Position numbers and translations under genes: made by a program. The notes under the pieces were generated by a model, which was given only the letters and a program-made list of their open reading frames with translations, had not been told where the DNA came from and ran no database searches. 5,277 nt of DNA from an uncultured Actinomyces sp. (GTDB lineage Bacteria > Actinomycetota > Actinomycetes > Actinomycetales > Actinomycetaceae), in NCBI GenBank assembly GCA_938030835.1, contig CALHID010000070.1, positions 1 to 5,277 of the forward strand, in the 5' to 3' direction. Shown here piece by piece: positions 1 through 5,277 of the stretch (position 1 is the first letter of the stretch; each line of letters begins with the position of its first letter).

Positions 1-227
1 ATTCTTTTCGCATATGTGTCACGGGACCTGCGTCACGCGTCCCGTATTATTCCCCTGTTTCCGCAGATGAGAAGAAAAACGGCGACATCCTGCACGCGCC
101 CTATCTGCAACACCCCAGCACATGAGCTCTCAAAAGCATCAAATAATCGCAACCAGATCAACTTCGGTCAGTGACTCAGTAGGGGCCACCCAGCAAGTGT
201 CCAGCATGGTCCTTTTAAACTTCGCGC
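1..227. other. Region without an assignable gene
   Basis: No reading frame here is convincing. On the plus strand one frame is open from the window edge to a TGA at 123-125 and another to a TGA at 172-174. Either could be the last residues of a gene starting outside the window, but neither shows a recognisable motif. On the minus strand a frame of about 39 codons runs through this stretch from inside the next feature, without recognisable similarity. Apart from the hairpin at 21-45, I see no RNA gene or repeat. Confidence 0.5.
21..45 (+). terminator. Possible terminator hairpin
   Basis: Seven perfect base pairs (ACGGGAC at 21-27 with GTCCCGT at 39-45) enclose a further three-pair GCG/CGC stem at 30-32 and 36-38 with a TCA loop; two bases (28-29) bulge out. 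The plus-strand sequence after it is T-rich but interrupted (ATTATT, then CCCC, then TTT), so it would be an imperfect intrinsic terminator. It may end an upstream gene lying outside the window. If the open frame ending at 123-125 is real coding sequence, the hairpin would lie inside a gene and this call would be wrong. Confidence 0.35.
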
Positions 228-436
228 ATGAGTGACACAGCATCAAAGCGCCACTCACGAACTACATCTCGCTGGCTTTCTTTGCGATTGTCGTTGCTTC
301 AAATGTCACCAGCACCAATGGCCGTTGGACCCTCACTCTCTTCGCAGTGGTGGTCGTAGCAATGGTTTGTGGTTGGTATGTAATTCACGGTAAATTTTCT
401 TCAAATGACGAGGCCCCGCGCCAGTTAGGTGAATAA
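228..436 (+). pseudogene. Frameshifted small two-helix membrane protein (hypothetical)
   Basis: An ATG at 228 opens a polar, basic N-terminus (MSDTASKRHSRTT) whose frame soon loses coding character and stops at TAG inside the second helix region. In another frame, from about 257 to the TAA at 434-436, the translation gives a short hydrophobic helix (YISLAFFAIVVASNV), a small TSTNGRW turn, a second helix (TLTLFAVVVVAMVCGWYVIHG) and an acidic tail ending APRQLGE. That second frame has no ATG, GTG or TTG ahead of its first helix after the TGA at 233-235. Joining the two frames near 258-266 by restoring one base would give a sensible protein of about 69 residues: basic N-terminus, two helices, polar tail. 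I therefore read it as a small inner-membrane protein gene broken by a one-base deletion, or a sequencing error. No Shine-Dalgarno is evident before the ATG. Family unknown. The TAA overlaps an alternative GTG (429) for the downstream asparaginase. Confidence 0.4.
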
Positions 437-478
437 CCACCCCTCCGCTCTCGTTTCTTTTTCGCTATCCAATGATGC

Positions 479-484
479 AAGGGG
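479..484 (+). promoter_or_regulatory. Ribosome binding site fixing the asparaginase start
   Basis: AAGGGG lies seven bases before the ATG at 492. An in-frame GTG at 429 would add 21 residues, but it has only a weak AGG nearby, and the added residues lack any asparaginase similarity. The strong site and the family alignment, which begins at MRIHVTYAGGTIG, both favour 492. Confidence 0.7.
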
Positions 485-491
485 ACGCACT

Positions 492-1496
492 ATGAGGATT
501 CATGTGACGTATGCAGGCGGAACAATCGGGATGGTTGATTCTCCTGACGGTTTGCGACCGGGCGCCGATATGGCGTCATGGCTCAACACTCAGTTCGACG
601 GGATCGAGCTCAAGGGACATGTGTCAATGTCTCAGCTCTCGCCGCTGGTCGACTCTTCAGAAACGACACCGATCCACTGGCAGATGATCATCGACGATAT
701 TCGCGCTCACGGCGATGAAGCCGATGCTTTCTTGGTTCTCCATGGGACCGACACCATGGCCTATAGCGCTGCGGCACTGTCGTATGCGCTGGCTGATTTT
801 ACGAAGCCCATTGTTTTAACGGGTTCTCAGTACCCTCTAGGCGTCGTCGGAACCGACGCCTCCGCGAATGTGACAGGTGCTTTGCGCGCAGCCGGAAGTT
901 CCCAGGTGAGCGGCGTGACTTTGTTCTTTGGTCATATGCTGCTGGCAGGAAATCGTTCAACGAAGACCTCATCATGGGCCTTCGCCGGCTTTGATTCACC
1001 TTCGACGTTGCCGATCGCGCGTACAGGTGCCCCTTGGCGCTGGTATCACAGTATCGAGGCCGGTGAAGGTTGGGCTAATCCCGCACCTTACACTCGCCAC
1101 GACGTTGCCGTTGTGGACATTGTTCCCGGCCTGAGCACCGCGCGTTTACGTTCCATGTTCACTCCCCTACCCGAGGCCGTGATCATCCGCGCATACGGCG
1201 TGGGGAATATTCCGGCTTCAGACCCTGGTTTTGTGGATGTTTTGCAGAAACTGCGCGAGGCCGGGGTTCCCTTGATCGTTGCCTCGCAGTGCTACCAGGC
1301 CGAGGTTGTCTTAGGCCATTACGAGGCCGGGAGCACTCTGGCGCGCTTGGGCGCGATTAGCGCGCACGACATGACGCTTGAGGCCTTGTATGCGAAGACA
1401 ATCTTCTTGCTCTCGCAGGGTTTGCAGGGTGAAGAGTTCGCACAGTGGATGAATCGATCTATTGCTGGTGAAGTAAGTCTTCCAGGCATTGAGTAG
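492..1496 (+). CDS. ansA: L-asparaginase, cytosolic (type I-like)
   Basis: Hydrolyses L-asparagine to L-aspartate and ammonia, probably in the cytoplasm, since there is no signal peptide. The protein is 334 residues, close to E. coli AnsA (338). The first signature, TYAGGTIG, supplies the nucleophile Thr11. The substrate-binding Asp54-Ser55 lies in LVDSSETTP. The second signature HGTDTM supplies Thr86 and Asp87, followed by LTGSQYPLG and the catalytic Lys158 in NRSTKTSS. The smaller C-terminal domain shows AYGVGNIP, SQCYQAEV and ISAHDMTLEALYAK, typical of type I enzymes. All five catalytic positions of the family are present, so the enzyme should be active. The start at 492 was chosen over GTG 429 because of its ribosome binding site and the family length. 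The gene stands alone between the broken membrane gene and the oppositely oriented lsr2. Type I versus type II is inferred from length, motif style and lack of export signal; a glutaminase side activity cannot be judged. Confidence 0.93.
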   Translation: MRIHVTYAGGTIGMVDSPDGLRPGADMASWLNTQFDGIELKGHVSMSQLSPLVDSSETTPIHWQMIIDDIRAHGDEADAFLVLHGTDTMAYSAAALSYALADFTKPIVLTGSQYPLGVVGTDASANVTGALRAAGSSQVSGVTLFFGHMLLAGNRSTKTSSWAFAGFDSPSTLPIARTGAPWRWYHSIEAGEGWANPAPYTRHDVAVVDIVPGLSTARLRSMFTPLPEAVIIRAYGVGNIPASDPGFVDVLQKLREAGVPLIVASQCYQAEVVLGHYEAGSTLARLGAISAHDMTLEALYAKTIFLLSQGLQGEEFAQWMNRSIAGEVSLPGIE

Positions 1497-1498
1497 CT

Positions 1499-1555
1499 GA
1501 CCTGCGGTTTTAGCTATTTCTGTTCATACAAGGGCAATCTAAACCGGTACAGGTC
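1499..1555 (+). other. Long imperfect stem-loop after ansA
   Basis: GACCTG at 1499-1504 pairs with CAGGTC at 1550-1555, and CGGTTTTAG at 1505-1513 pairs with CTAAACCG at 1539-1546 with one bulged base; three bases (1547-1549) are unpaired on the right arm and the loop is about 25 bases. It begins three bases after the asparaginase stop. It could stabilise or end the ansA message, but the large loop and absence of a following T-run make it a weak terminator. It may be chance. Confidence 0.25.
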
Positions 1556-1602
1556 GCGAAAACTGACCACTCGATACAAAACGTATTGAATACAAATATA
1601 AA

Positions 1603-1633
1603 TGCGGGGTATTTCGATAAGAAATACCCCGCA
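1603..1633 (-). terminator. Intrinsic terminator of lsr2
   Basis: A perfect 13-pair stem (1603-1615 with 1621-1633) has a five-base GATAA loop and a GC-rich base (GCGGGG/CCCCGC). Read on the minus strand it lies 27 bases after the lsr2 stop and is followed by a T-rich stretch (TTTATATTTGTATT). On the plus strand the following bases are AAATATC, without a T-run, so it mainly serves lsr2, though it may also slow read-through from ansA. Confidence 0.85.
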
Positions 1634-1660
1634 AAATATCGATGGAATTCAGAAGAAAGA

Positions 1661-1987
1661 TCAGCGATTTTCCTTCTCAAACTGCTCGACAATGGCAGAA
1701 GGAATCCGACCACGATCGCTCAGTTCGATTCCCTTTTCTCGAGCCCAACGACGCACGCGAACACTCTTTGCTTCAGCATCTCCACACGGCGTGCTGCGAC
1801 GACTATTGAGACGCCCACCTACCCTACGAGCTGCGGAAATCCACGGTTCGATGTCGCGCTCAAATTGCTCAGCATTCTGGTCGGAAAGATCAATTTCATA
1901 TGATACGCCTTTGAATGCGAATGAAATTGTTTGCTTAGCGACCGAGCCATCACGGTCATCAACTAATACAACGACTTTCTTCTGCAT
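1661..1987 (-). CDS. lsr2: Lsr2-family nucleoid-associated protein (xenogeneic silencer)
   Basis: Lsr2 is the actinobacterial counterpart of H-NS: it bridges AT-rich DNA, compacts the nucleoid and silences acquired genes. This protein has 108 residues, close to the family norm of about 110. The N-terminal dimerisation part (about 1-60) reads KKVVVLVDDRDGS, then GVSYEIDLSDQNAEQF and PWISAARRVGGR, all family hallmarks. A basic, polar linker (about 60-75) precedes the C-terminal DNA-binding domain, with VRRWAREKGIELSDRGRIPSAI. It includes the Arg92-Gly93-Arg94 motif that enters the minor groove of AT-rich DNA. Both domains look intact. The start at 1987 has a good GAAGGG ribosome site about ten bases upstream and gives the canonical MxKKV beginning; extending further upstream adds 37 residues with no family similarity. 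The gene is monocistronic, divergent from marR and ended by a strong hairpin. It could be one of several lsr2 paralogues in the genome. Confidence 0.95.
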   Translation of the reverse strand: MQKKVVVLVDDRDGSVAKQTISFAFKGVSYEIDLSDQNAEQFERDIEPWISAARRVGGRLNSRRSTPCGDAEAKSVRVRRWAREKGIELSDRGRIPSAIVEQFEKENR

Positions 1988-2056
1988 AGTTTTCACCCTT
2001 CGAAAACATGTCAATCGCAGAGAAGAATCCTTTTTTTCTACGATCGGGTAATGCAC

Positions 2057-2085
2057 TTTTCGAAACCACGCTATCACATTTTCGA
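2057..2085. repeat. Direct repeat CAC(A)TTTTCGA in the lsr2 leader
   Basis: TTTTCGA occurs at 2057-2063 and again at 2079-2085, each preceded by CAC or CACA, giving a spacing of 22 bases, about two DNA turns. It lies around and just downstream of the proposed lsr2 -10 element. A related TTCGAA also occurs at 1999-2004. It could be an operator, but the repeat is short and AT-rich, so chance is possible. Confidence 0.25.
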
Positions 2086-2114
2086 TATTAACTATCAATC
2101 TCCTATACCCTCAA
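2085..2114 (-). promoter_or_regulatory. Candidate lsr2 promoter
   Basis: On the minus strand, TTGAGG (2109-2114) and TAATAT (2085-2090) are separated by 18 bases, a reasonable sigma-70-type arrangement. Transcription would start near 2078, leaving a leader of about 90 bases before the ATG at 1987. The region is clearly more AT-rich than the genes around it, as expected for a promoter and for possible Lsr2 self-binding (inference). Confidence 0.45.
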
Positions 2115-2143
2115 AATTGCCTGTCTCATTTTCAATTCAAGCG

Positions 2144-2170
2144 TTGTCTGGCCTGATCAAAACCTATAAA
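2144..2170 (+). promoter_or_regulatory. Candidate promoter of the marR-clc operon
   Basis: TTGTCT (2144-2149) and TATAAA (2165-2170) are 15 bases apart, slightly short for a housekeeping promoter. CAAAA at 2158-2162 and TTTTG at 2177-2181 form a small inverted repeat centred on the -10 element, a position where a MarR dimer could block transcription. The arms are only five bases long, so an operator call is speculative. Confidence 0.35.
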
Positions 2171-2222
2171 CTGTCCTTTTGTTAGAGAACCTCGACGATG
2201 AAGGCTAAAACGGAGAAGGGAC

Positions 2223-2675
2223 ATGAACCAAGCAAAGCGGGCTCGCGAGATCGAACAGTTTTTCATTACTATCACAAGGGCTTCCGCGGCTCTGGAGGCA
2301 ACGCTCAAGCGCGAGTTTGGACTCTCACTCGGTGAGTACCGCGTACTCGATGAGGTCGCTTCAGCCGGCAAAATCGGAATCCGTATGGGAGAACTTGCCC
2401 AATCGGTCATTTTTAGCCCTTCGCGTTTGACGCACACCTATCGTCGTCTAGCCGATCGCGATCTCATCGTTCGCACCCCCTACGAATTCGATCGTCGCGG
2501 TGGCACAATCACCATCACCGATGCTGGCAAGAAACTCATCACCTCCGCCCAACAGGCAGAGCGAGCACTTCTGCGCGACATTATTAGCGACGACATCTCT
2601 GATGAAGACCTCAACGTATTGATCCGCGTTGGTTCAGACGTTAATACTCGCTTGGATGAAGTCGAGAAGCGCTAG
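2223..2675 (+). CDS. MarR-family transcriptional regulator
   Basis: A dimeric winged-helix DNA-binding protein of 150 residues, the usual MarR length. An N-terminal dimerisation helix (about 1-30) precedes LSLGEYRVLDEVA (35-47). The helix-turn-helix spans about 52-80, with MGELAQSVIFSPSRLTHTYRRLADRDLIVR; the recognition helix is around SPSRLTHTYRRL. The wing carries the family's Asp90-Arg91-Arg92 cluster in EFDRRGGTITITDAGKKL. A C-terminal helix pair completes the dimer interface. No cysteine is present, so redox sensing through cysteine is excluded. A strong GGAGAAGGG ribosome site precedes the ATG. The gene is divergent from lsr2 and lies 14 bases ahead of the ClC gene, so it probably controls that operon, including itself, as many MarR repressors do. 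The ligand cannot be predicted from sequence. Confidence 0.92.
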   Translation: MNQAKRAREIEQFFITITRASAALEATLKREFGLSLGEYRVLDEVASAGKIGIRMGELAQSVIFSPSRLTHTYRRLADRDLIVRTPYEFDRRGGTITITDAGKKLITSAQQAERALLRDIISDDISDEDLNVLIRVGSDVNTRLDEVEKR

Positions 2676-2689
2676 TACTCTCAACTAGT

Positions 2690-4018
2690 GTGAGCACACC
2701 CGGTTTACCAACTTCTCGCCTATCTCCCCGTATACGTATGGGGCTTGCGGTACTCATGACCGCGATAACGGCAGGGCTAGTTGGTGCCGGGTGTTCGCAT
2801 CTTCTCCACCTGATCGAGGGCCTCGTCTTCGGTGACGCAAGCGGCACTCTTCTTCACGCAATTTCCTCGGTCCCCTGGTGGCACAGGATTTGCGCACTGG
2901 GAGGAGCAGGCCTCGTCGGAGGAATTTCCTGGTATCTCTACGCGCGCGTCGGGGGTAAACCCGTCTCACTGCCCAAAGCGGTTAATGGCCAAAAGATGCC
3001 GATTCTTCTGACTTTCTGGCACTCAATTAATCAGATCATCATTGTCGGAATGGGCGCTTCCATCGGTCGCGAAGTCGCACCCCGCGAGATCAGCGCCTCC
3101 TTGGGCGCAAAGATCGCAGATTTTCTCTACCTGCCAGCTCAGCAGCGGCGCATTATTATCGGCTGTGCGGCCGGCGCTGGACTTGCTGCTGTCTATTCAC
3201 TCCCTCTATCAGGAGCGGTTTTCGCACTTGAAATTCTTCTGATCGACGTCACCGCCAGCGCGGTCTGGCCCGCACTGATTATCAGCGGTGGAGCGGTCCT
3301 GGTCGCACACGGCTGGGTTCGAAGCGATCCTTTCTACACGCTTCCCGATGCCGCTCAGCTCCTTCCGACCGCATCGCTGACACTCTGGGCCGTTATCATC
3401 GGGCCGGTTCTTGGAATCATCGGAGTCCTTTTCAAGAGCGCTGTTGCAGCGTGCTCCGCTGCACGCCCTACCGGCTGGCGGCTACTTGCCTGGATGATCC
3501 CCACCTTCGCCCTCATCGGAGTGATCACTGTCTGGGTTCCATCAATCGCCGGAAACGGACAATCGACCGCTCAGCTTGCTTTTGATGGAGCTGTTTTAGG
3601 GCAGGGCGGGCGCGCGGCTGCGGGAATCGGAGCGGCTTTACTTGTTTCTCTTGCGATCGATGGATTCACCAAACTTATTGGAACACTTGCCACCATTCGC
3701 TCCGGCGCATGGGGTGGAACTCTTACCCCCGGTCTTGCACTAGGCGCATCTAGCGGTGCAGTTCTGGGGATTCTCTGGTCCTACATCTACCCCGGCGACA
3801 CAACTGCAATAGTCTGCTTCGCCTTCATCGGCGCGGTTGTCGTCCTTGGAACGTCAATGAGCGCACCGCTCACGGCGCTGTGCTTGGTTATTGAATTTAC
3901 ACACCGAGGCGCAACCTTGCTTGTGCCCACCGTCATTGCACTGGGGCTTGGGGTTGGTGCGGCGCGCATGTGGAACAAGTGGCGCGCGATGGAAACTCAA
4001 CAACGGAAAAGCAGCTAG
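2690..4018 (+). CDS. ClC-family anion channel or transporter
   Basis: An integral membrane protein of 442 residues with many hydrophobic helices, matching the length of bacterial ClC proteins without the CBS domains. Family landmarks are in order: GREVAPRE (126-133) replaces the usual GREGPxxQ and keeps the gating glutamate, Glu128; YSLPLSGAVFALEI (169-182) is the helix G/H region; GAWGGTLTPGLALGASSG (339-356) corresponds to the GGxFxPSLxxGA filter motif; and MSAPLTALCLVIEFT (390-404) is the late conserved helix. The usual GSGIP chloride-binding motif is not recognisable; the equivalent stretch reads GGKPVSLPKAV (88-98). The inner proton glutamate of E. coli ClcA (Glu203) aligns with Ile182. 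It probably moves chloride or a similar anion across the plasma membrane, but ion choice and proton coupling are uncertain. The GTG start is the only one available after the in-frame TGA at 2657-2659 apart from internal Met17; no clear ribosome site is seen, so translation is probably coupled to marR. Its stop overlaps the ferrochelatase stop. Confidence 0.9.
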   Translation: MSTPGLPTSRLSPRIRMGLAVLMTAITAGLVGAGCSHLLHLIEGLVFGDASGTLLHAISSVPWWHRICALGGAGLVGGISWYLYARVGGKPVSLPKAVNGQKMPILLTFWHSINQIIIVGMGASIGREVAPREISASLGAKIADFLYLPAQQRRIIIGCAAGAGLAAVYSLPLSGAVFALEILLIDVTASAVWPALIISGGAVLVAHGWVRSDPFYTLPDAAQLLPTASLTLWAVIIGPVLGIIGVLFKSAVAACSAARPTGWRLLAWMIPTFALIGVITVWVPSIAGNGQSTAQLAFDGAVLGQGGRAAAGIGAALLVSLAIDGFTKLIGTLATIRSGAWGGTLTPGLALGASSGAVLGILWSYIYPGDTTAIVCFAFIGAVVVLGTSMSAPLTALCLVIEFTHRGATLLVPTVIALGLGVGAARMWNKWRAMETQQRKSS

Positions 4019-5055
4019 GCCTCGTCAGGGAAATTGACCCAACCCGCCAAGCCGCGACGAGCAAGCGCACCCAAAGTATCAATTGCACCGGCAGATGCAT
4101 TACCCCAGGGAATATAGGTAAAGTCCGTGCCGCCGGCCTCAAGGAAAGCATCGCGGTTAAGCTTTGCAATCTCATCAACGGTTTCCAAGCAATCCGTCAT
4201 AAAGCCGGGGCAAATGACATCAAGACGTCGTGTTCCGGAGCGAGCAAGCTCTGCGACGGTATCGATGGTCGCAGGTCCCAACCATTTCGCAGGCCCAAAG
4301 ACCGATTGGAAAGTCACCAGAAGCTGATCTTCGTCAAGATTTAAGCGGGCTCGGAGGGCATTCGCCGTCGCCATACACTCATGCTTGTAGGGGTCGCCAG
4401 CATCATGCATTTTCTGAGGGATGGAGTGGAAAGAAGCAAGGAACTTGTCGCCAGATGCGAAATCTGGGCGACCCCGGCGTGCCCAATCTTCCTCAATGGC
4501 GTGGGCCAAGGCTTCAATGTATGCGGGTTCCGTAGGGAATGAACGGATTGTGCGCACTTCCATGTGATTGCGACGTTTCAGGATGTAGCGCGCTAAGGCG
4601 TCAGTCACTGTTCCCGCAGATGACGCGGCATATTGCGGATAGGCGGGGAGAAGAAGGACGCGGCGATGCCCCTTCGCGAACACATCATCAAGGACGCTCT
4701 CAATAGAGGGCTTTCCGTAGCGCATAGCGAGCGCAACTTTCGCTTGACCACCAAGCAAGTCTGAGAGAGCTTCGGCTTGTGCGATGGAATACGCCATGAG
4801 CGGTGAACCGTGCTCAGTCCAAATCGAGCGGTAGTTTGGTGCGACTCGAGAAGGACGGAAAGGAAGAATGACACCTTCCAGAACTGGCTTCCAGATCAGA
4901 GGATGAAGTTCGATCACACGACGATCACTCAGAAATTCACGCAAGAAACGGCGAATATCACTGGGGCTGGGTGATTCGGGAGTGCCCAGGTTAACCAGGA
5001 GCACTACGGGGATCTCAGCCGGGTTTTCTGACTTTTCGTCATCTTCTGTCAACAC
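4015..5055 (-). CDS. hemH: Ferrochelatase
   Basis: Inserts ferrous iron into a porphyrin in the last or near-last step of heme synthesis; cytosolic or peripheral at the membrane. The protein has 346 residues, normal for the family. It shows VVLLVNLGTPESP (17-29), REFLSDRRVIE (39-49), WTEHGSPLMAYS (79-90), LLLPAYPQYAASSAGT (134-149), SFHSIPQKM with the catalytic His210, GDPYKHEC (220-227), FQSVFGPAKWLGP (249-261) and CPGFMTDCLETVDEI with the catalytic Glu291. These motifs resemble the proteobacterial protoporphyrin ferrochelatase more than the actinobacterial coproporphyrin ferrochelatase (CpfC), whose N-terminus is built around an LLLSFGGPEGP-type motif. Protoporphyrin IX is therefore the likelier substrate (inference). 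The start is a GTG (5053-5055) directly followed by TTG, with only a weak AGG upstream. No other heme gene is nearby. The three cysteines are not arranged as an evident iron-sulfur cluster. Confidence 0.94.
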   Translation of the reverse strand: MLTEDDEKSENPAEIPVVLLVNLGTPESPSPSDIRRFLREFLSDRRVIELHPLIWKPVLEGVILPFRPSRVAPNYRSIWTEHGSPLMAYSIAQAEALSDLLGGQAKVALAMRYGKPSIESVLDDVFAKGHRRVLLLPAYPQYAASSAGTVTDALARYILKRRNHMEVRTIRSFPTEPAYIEALAHAIEEDWARRGRPDFASGDKFLASFHSIPQKMHDAGDPYKHECMATANALRARLNLDEDQLLVTFQSVFGPAKWLGPATIDTVAELARSGTRRLDVICPGFMTDCLETVDEIAKLNRDAFLEAGGTDFTYIPWGNASAGAIDTLGALARRGLAGWVNFPDEA

Positions 5056-5088
5056 AATTCAGCCTAACATTCGCCAGGCGATCTGACT

Positions 5089-5116
5089 CTTGTATCGCGC
5101 ATTGCTGTGCGGGCAA
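5089..5116 (-). promoter_or_regulatory. Candidate hemH promoter
   Basis: On the minus strand TTGCCC (5111-5116) and TACAAG (5089-5094) are 16 bases apart, each matching four of six consensus positions. Transcription would start about 27 bases before the GTG. The small inverted repeat ATTGC/GCAAT (5101-5105 and 5113-5117) overlaps the -35 element and spacer. The call is tentative. Confidence 0.3.
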
Positions 5117-5143
5117 TCCCACATCACCTCTGTCACGAAACGT

Positions 5144-5173
5144 TTGCTTCTCACAAGTGGTAACCGCTAAAGT
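5144..5173 (+). promoter_or_regulatory. Candidate promoter of the threonine tRNA gene
   Basis: TTGCTT (5144-5149) and TAAAGT (5168-5173) are separated by 18 bases. Transcription would begin around 5180, some 40 bases before the mature tRNA end, a normal leader length for processing by RNase P. The element is moderate in quality; divergent from the hemH promoter. Confidence 0.35.
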
Positions 5174-5222
5174 ACTTCAGGTAGCTTTTCTCCACCTCAG
5201 CAGTGAAGTGCAGATGAGCCCG

Positions 5223-5277
5223 GCCGCCTTAGCTCAGTCGGCAGAGCGATTCACTCGTAATGAATAGGTCGTGGGTT
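5223..5277 (+). tRNA. tRNA-Thr (anticodon CGT), cut by window end
   Basis: The 5' acceptor strand GCCGCCT (5223-5229) is followed by a D-arm with GCTC/GAGC stem (5232-5235 and 5244-5247). The anticodon arm has a perfect five-pair stem ATTCA/TGAAT (5249-5253 and 5261-5265) around CTCGTAA, placing CGT at 5256-5258, which reads the threonine codon ACG. A short variable loop leads to the T-stem GTGGG and the start of the T-loop, where the window stops. About 20 bases are missing. The 55 bases present fold as a normal tRNA. Confidence 0.95.

Noticed and set aside
3..125. Open plus-strand frame from the window edge, ending HAPYLQHPST
   Set aside because: It has no recognisable domain and contains the hairpin at 21-45. 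It could be the tail of a gene outside the window, but nothing supports that over chance.
15..239. Eight-base inverted repeat (TGTGTCAC at 15-22, GTGACACA at 232-239) as mobile-element ends
   Set aside because: A match this short is expected by chance over this distance, and there is no transposase or target duplication.
139..258. Minus-strand frame of about 39 codons ending EVDLVAII
   Set aside because: It is short, lacks a convincing start and overlaps the better-supported membrane-protein frame. I considered an insertion-sequence remnant but found no transposase motif or terminal repeats.
429..491. In-frame GTG at 429 as the asparaginase start
   Set aside because: It adds 21 residues with no family similarity and overlaps the TAA of the upstream frame. 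The ATG at 492 has a better ribosome site and gives the normal family length.
472..495. Seven-codon plus-strand leader frame (MMQGDAL) overlapping the ansA ATG
   Set aside because: It has no ribosome site of its own and no attenuator-like structure; probably coincidence of an ATGA overlap.
1959..2009. Short minus-strand upstream frame (MFSKGENYAEES) overlapping the lsr2 start
   Set aside because: Only 16 codons with no properly placed ribosome site; most likely a chance ATG.
1586..2051. Plus-strand open frames opposite lsr2
   Set aside because: They lie antisense to a clear Lsr2 gene, have no ribosome site and show no protein-like pattern.

Overview
The window looks like an ordinary stretch of chromosome from a moderate-G+C actinobacterium, probably of the Actinomycetaceae type (Arcanobacterium, Trueperella, Actinomyces and relatives). 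The best clue is a full Lsr2-like nucleoid protein, a family essentially confined to Actinobacteria. The GTG starts and the actinobacterial-style divergent ClC protein fit this. The genus is inference only.

Layout from left to right. Positions 1-227 carry no gene I can defend, only a hairpin at 21-45. Positions 228-436 look like a small two-helix membrane protein broken by a one-base frameshift. Next are a cytosolic-type L-asparaginase (492-1496, +) and, convergent with it, lsr2 (1661-1987, -), with a strong terminator hairpin between them at 1603-1633. An AT-rich divergent intergenic region separates lsr2 from a MarR-family regulator gene (2223-2675, +). The MarR gene is followed after 14 bases by a ClC-family anion transporter gene (2690-4018, +), so the two are probably one operon. 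A ferrochelatase gene (4015-5055, -) runs into the ClC gene tail to tail, and the two TAG stops share one CTAG. A threonine tRNA gene (CGT anticodon) starts at 5223 and is cut by the window end.

Functionally these are mostly separate units: asparagine breakdown, gene silencing by Lsr2, a regulated anion transporter, and one step of heme synthesis. The MarR-ClC pair is the only likely functional unit. I see no defence system, phage, CRISPR array or intact insertion sequence. The points most worth a second look are the ClC protein's unusual ion-pathway motifs, the proteobacterial flavour and apparent isolation of the ferrochelatase, the frameshifted small membrane gene, and the shared-stop gene overlap.
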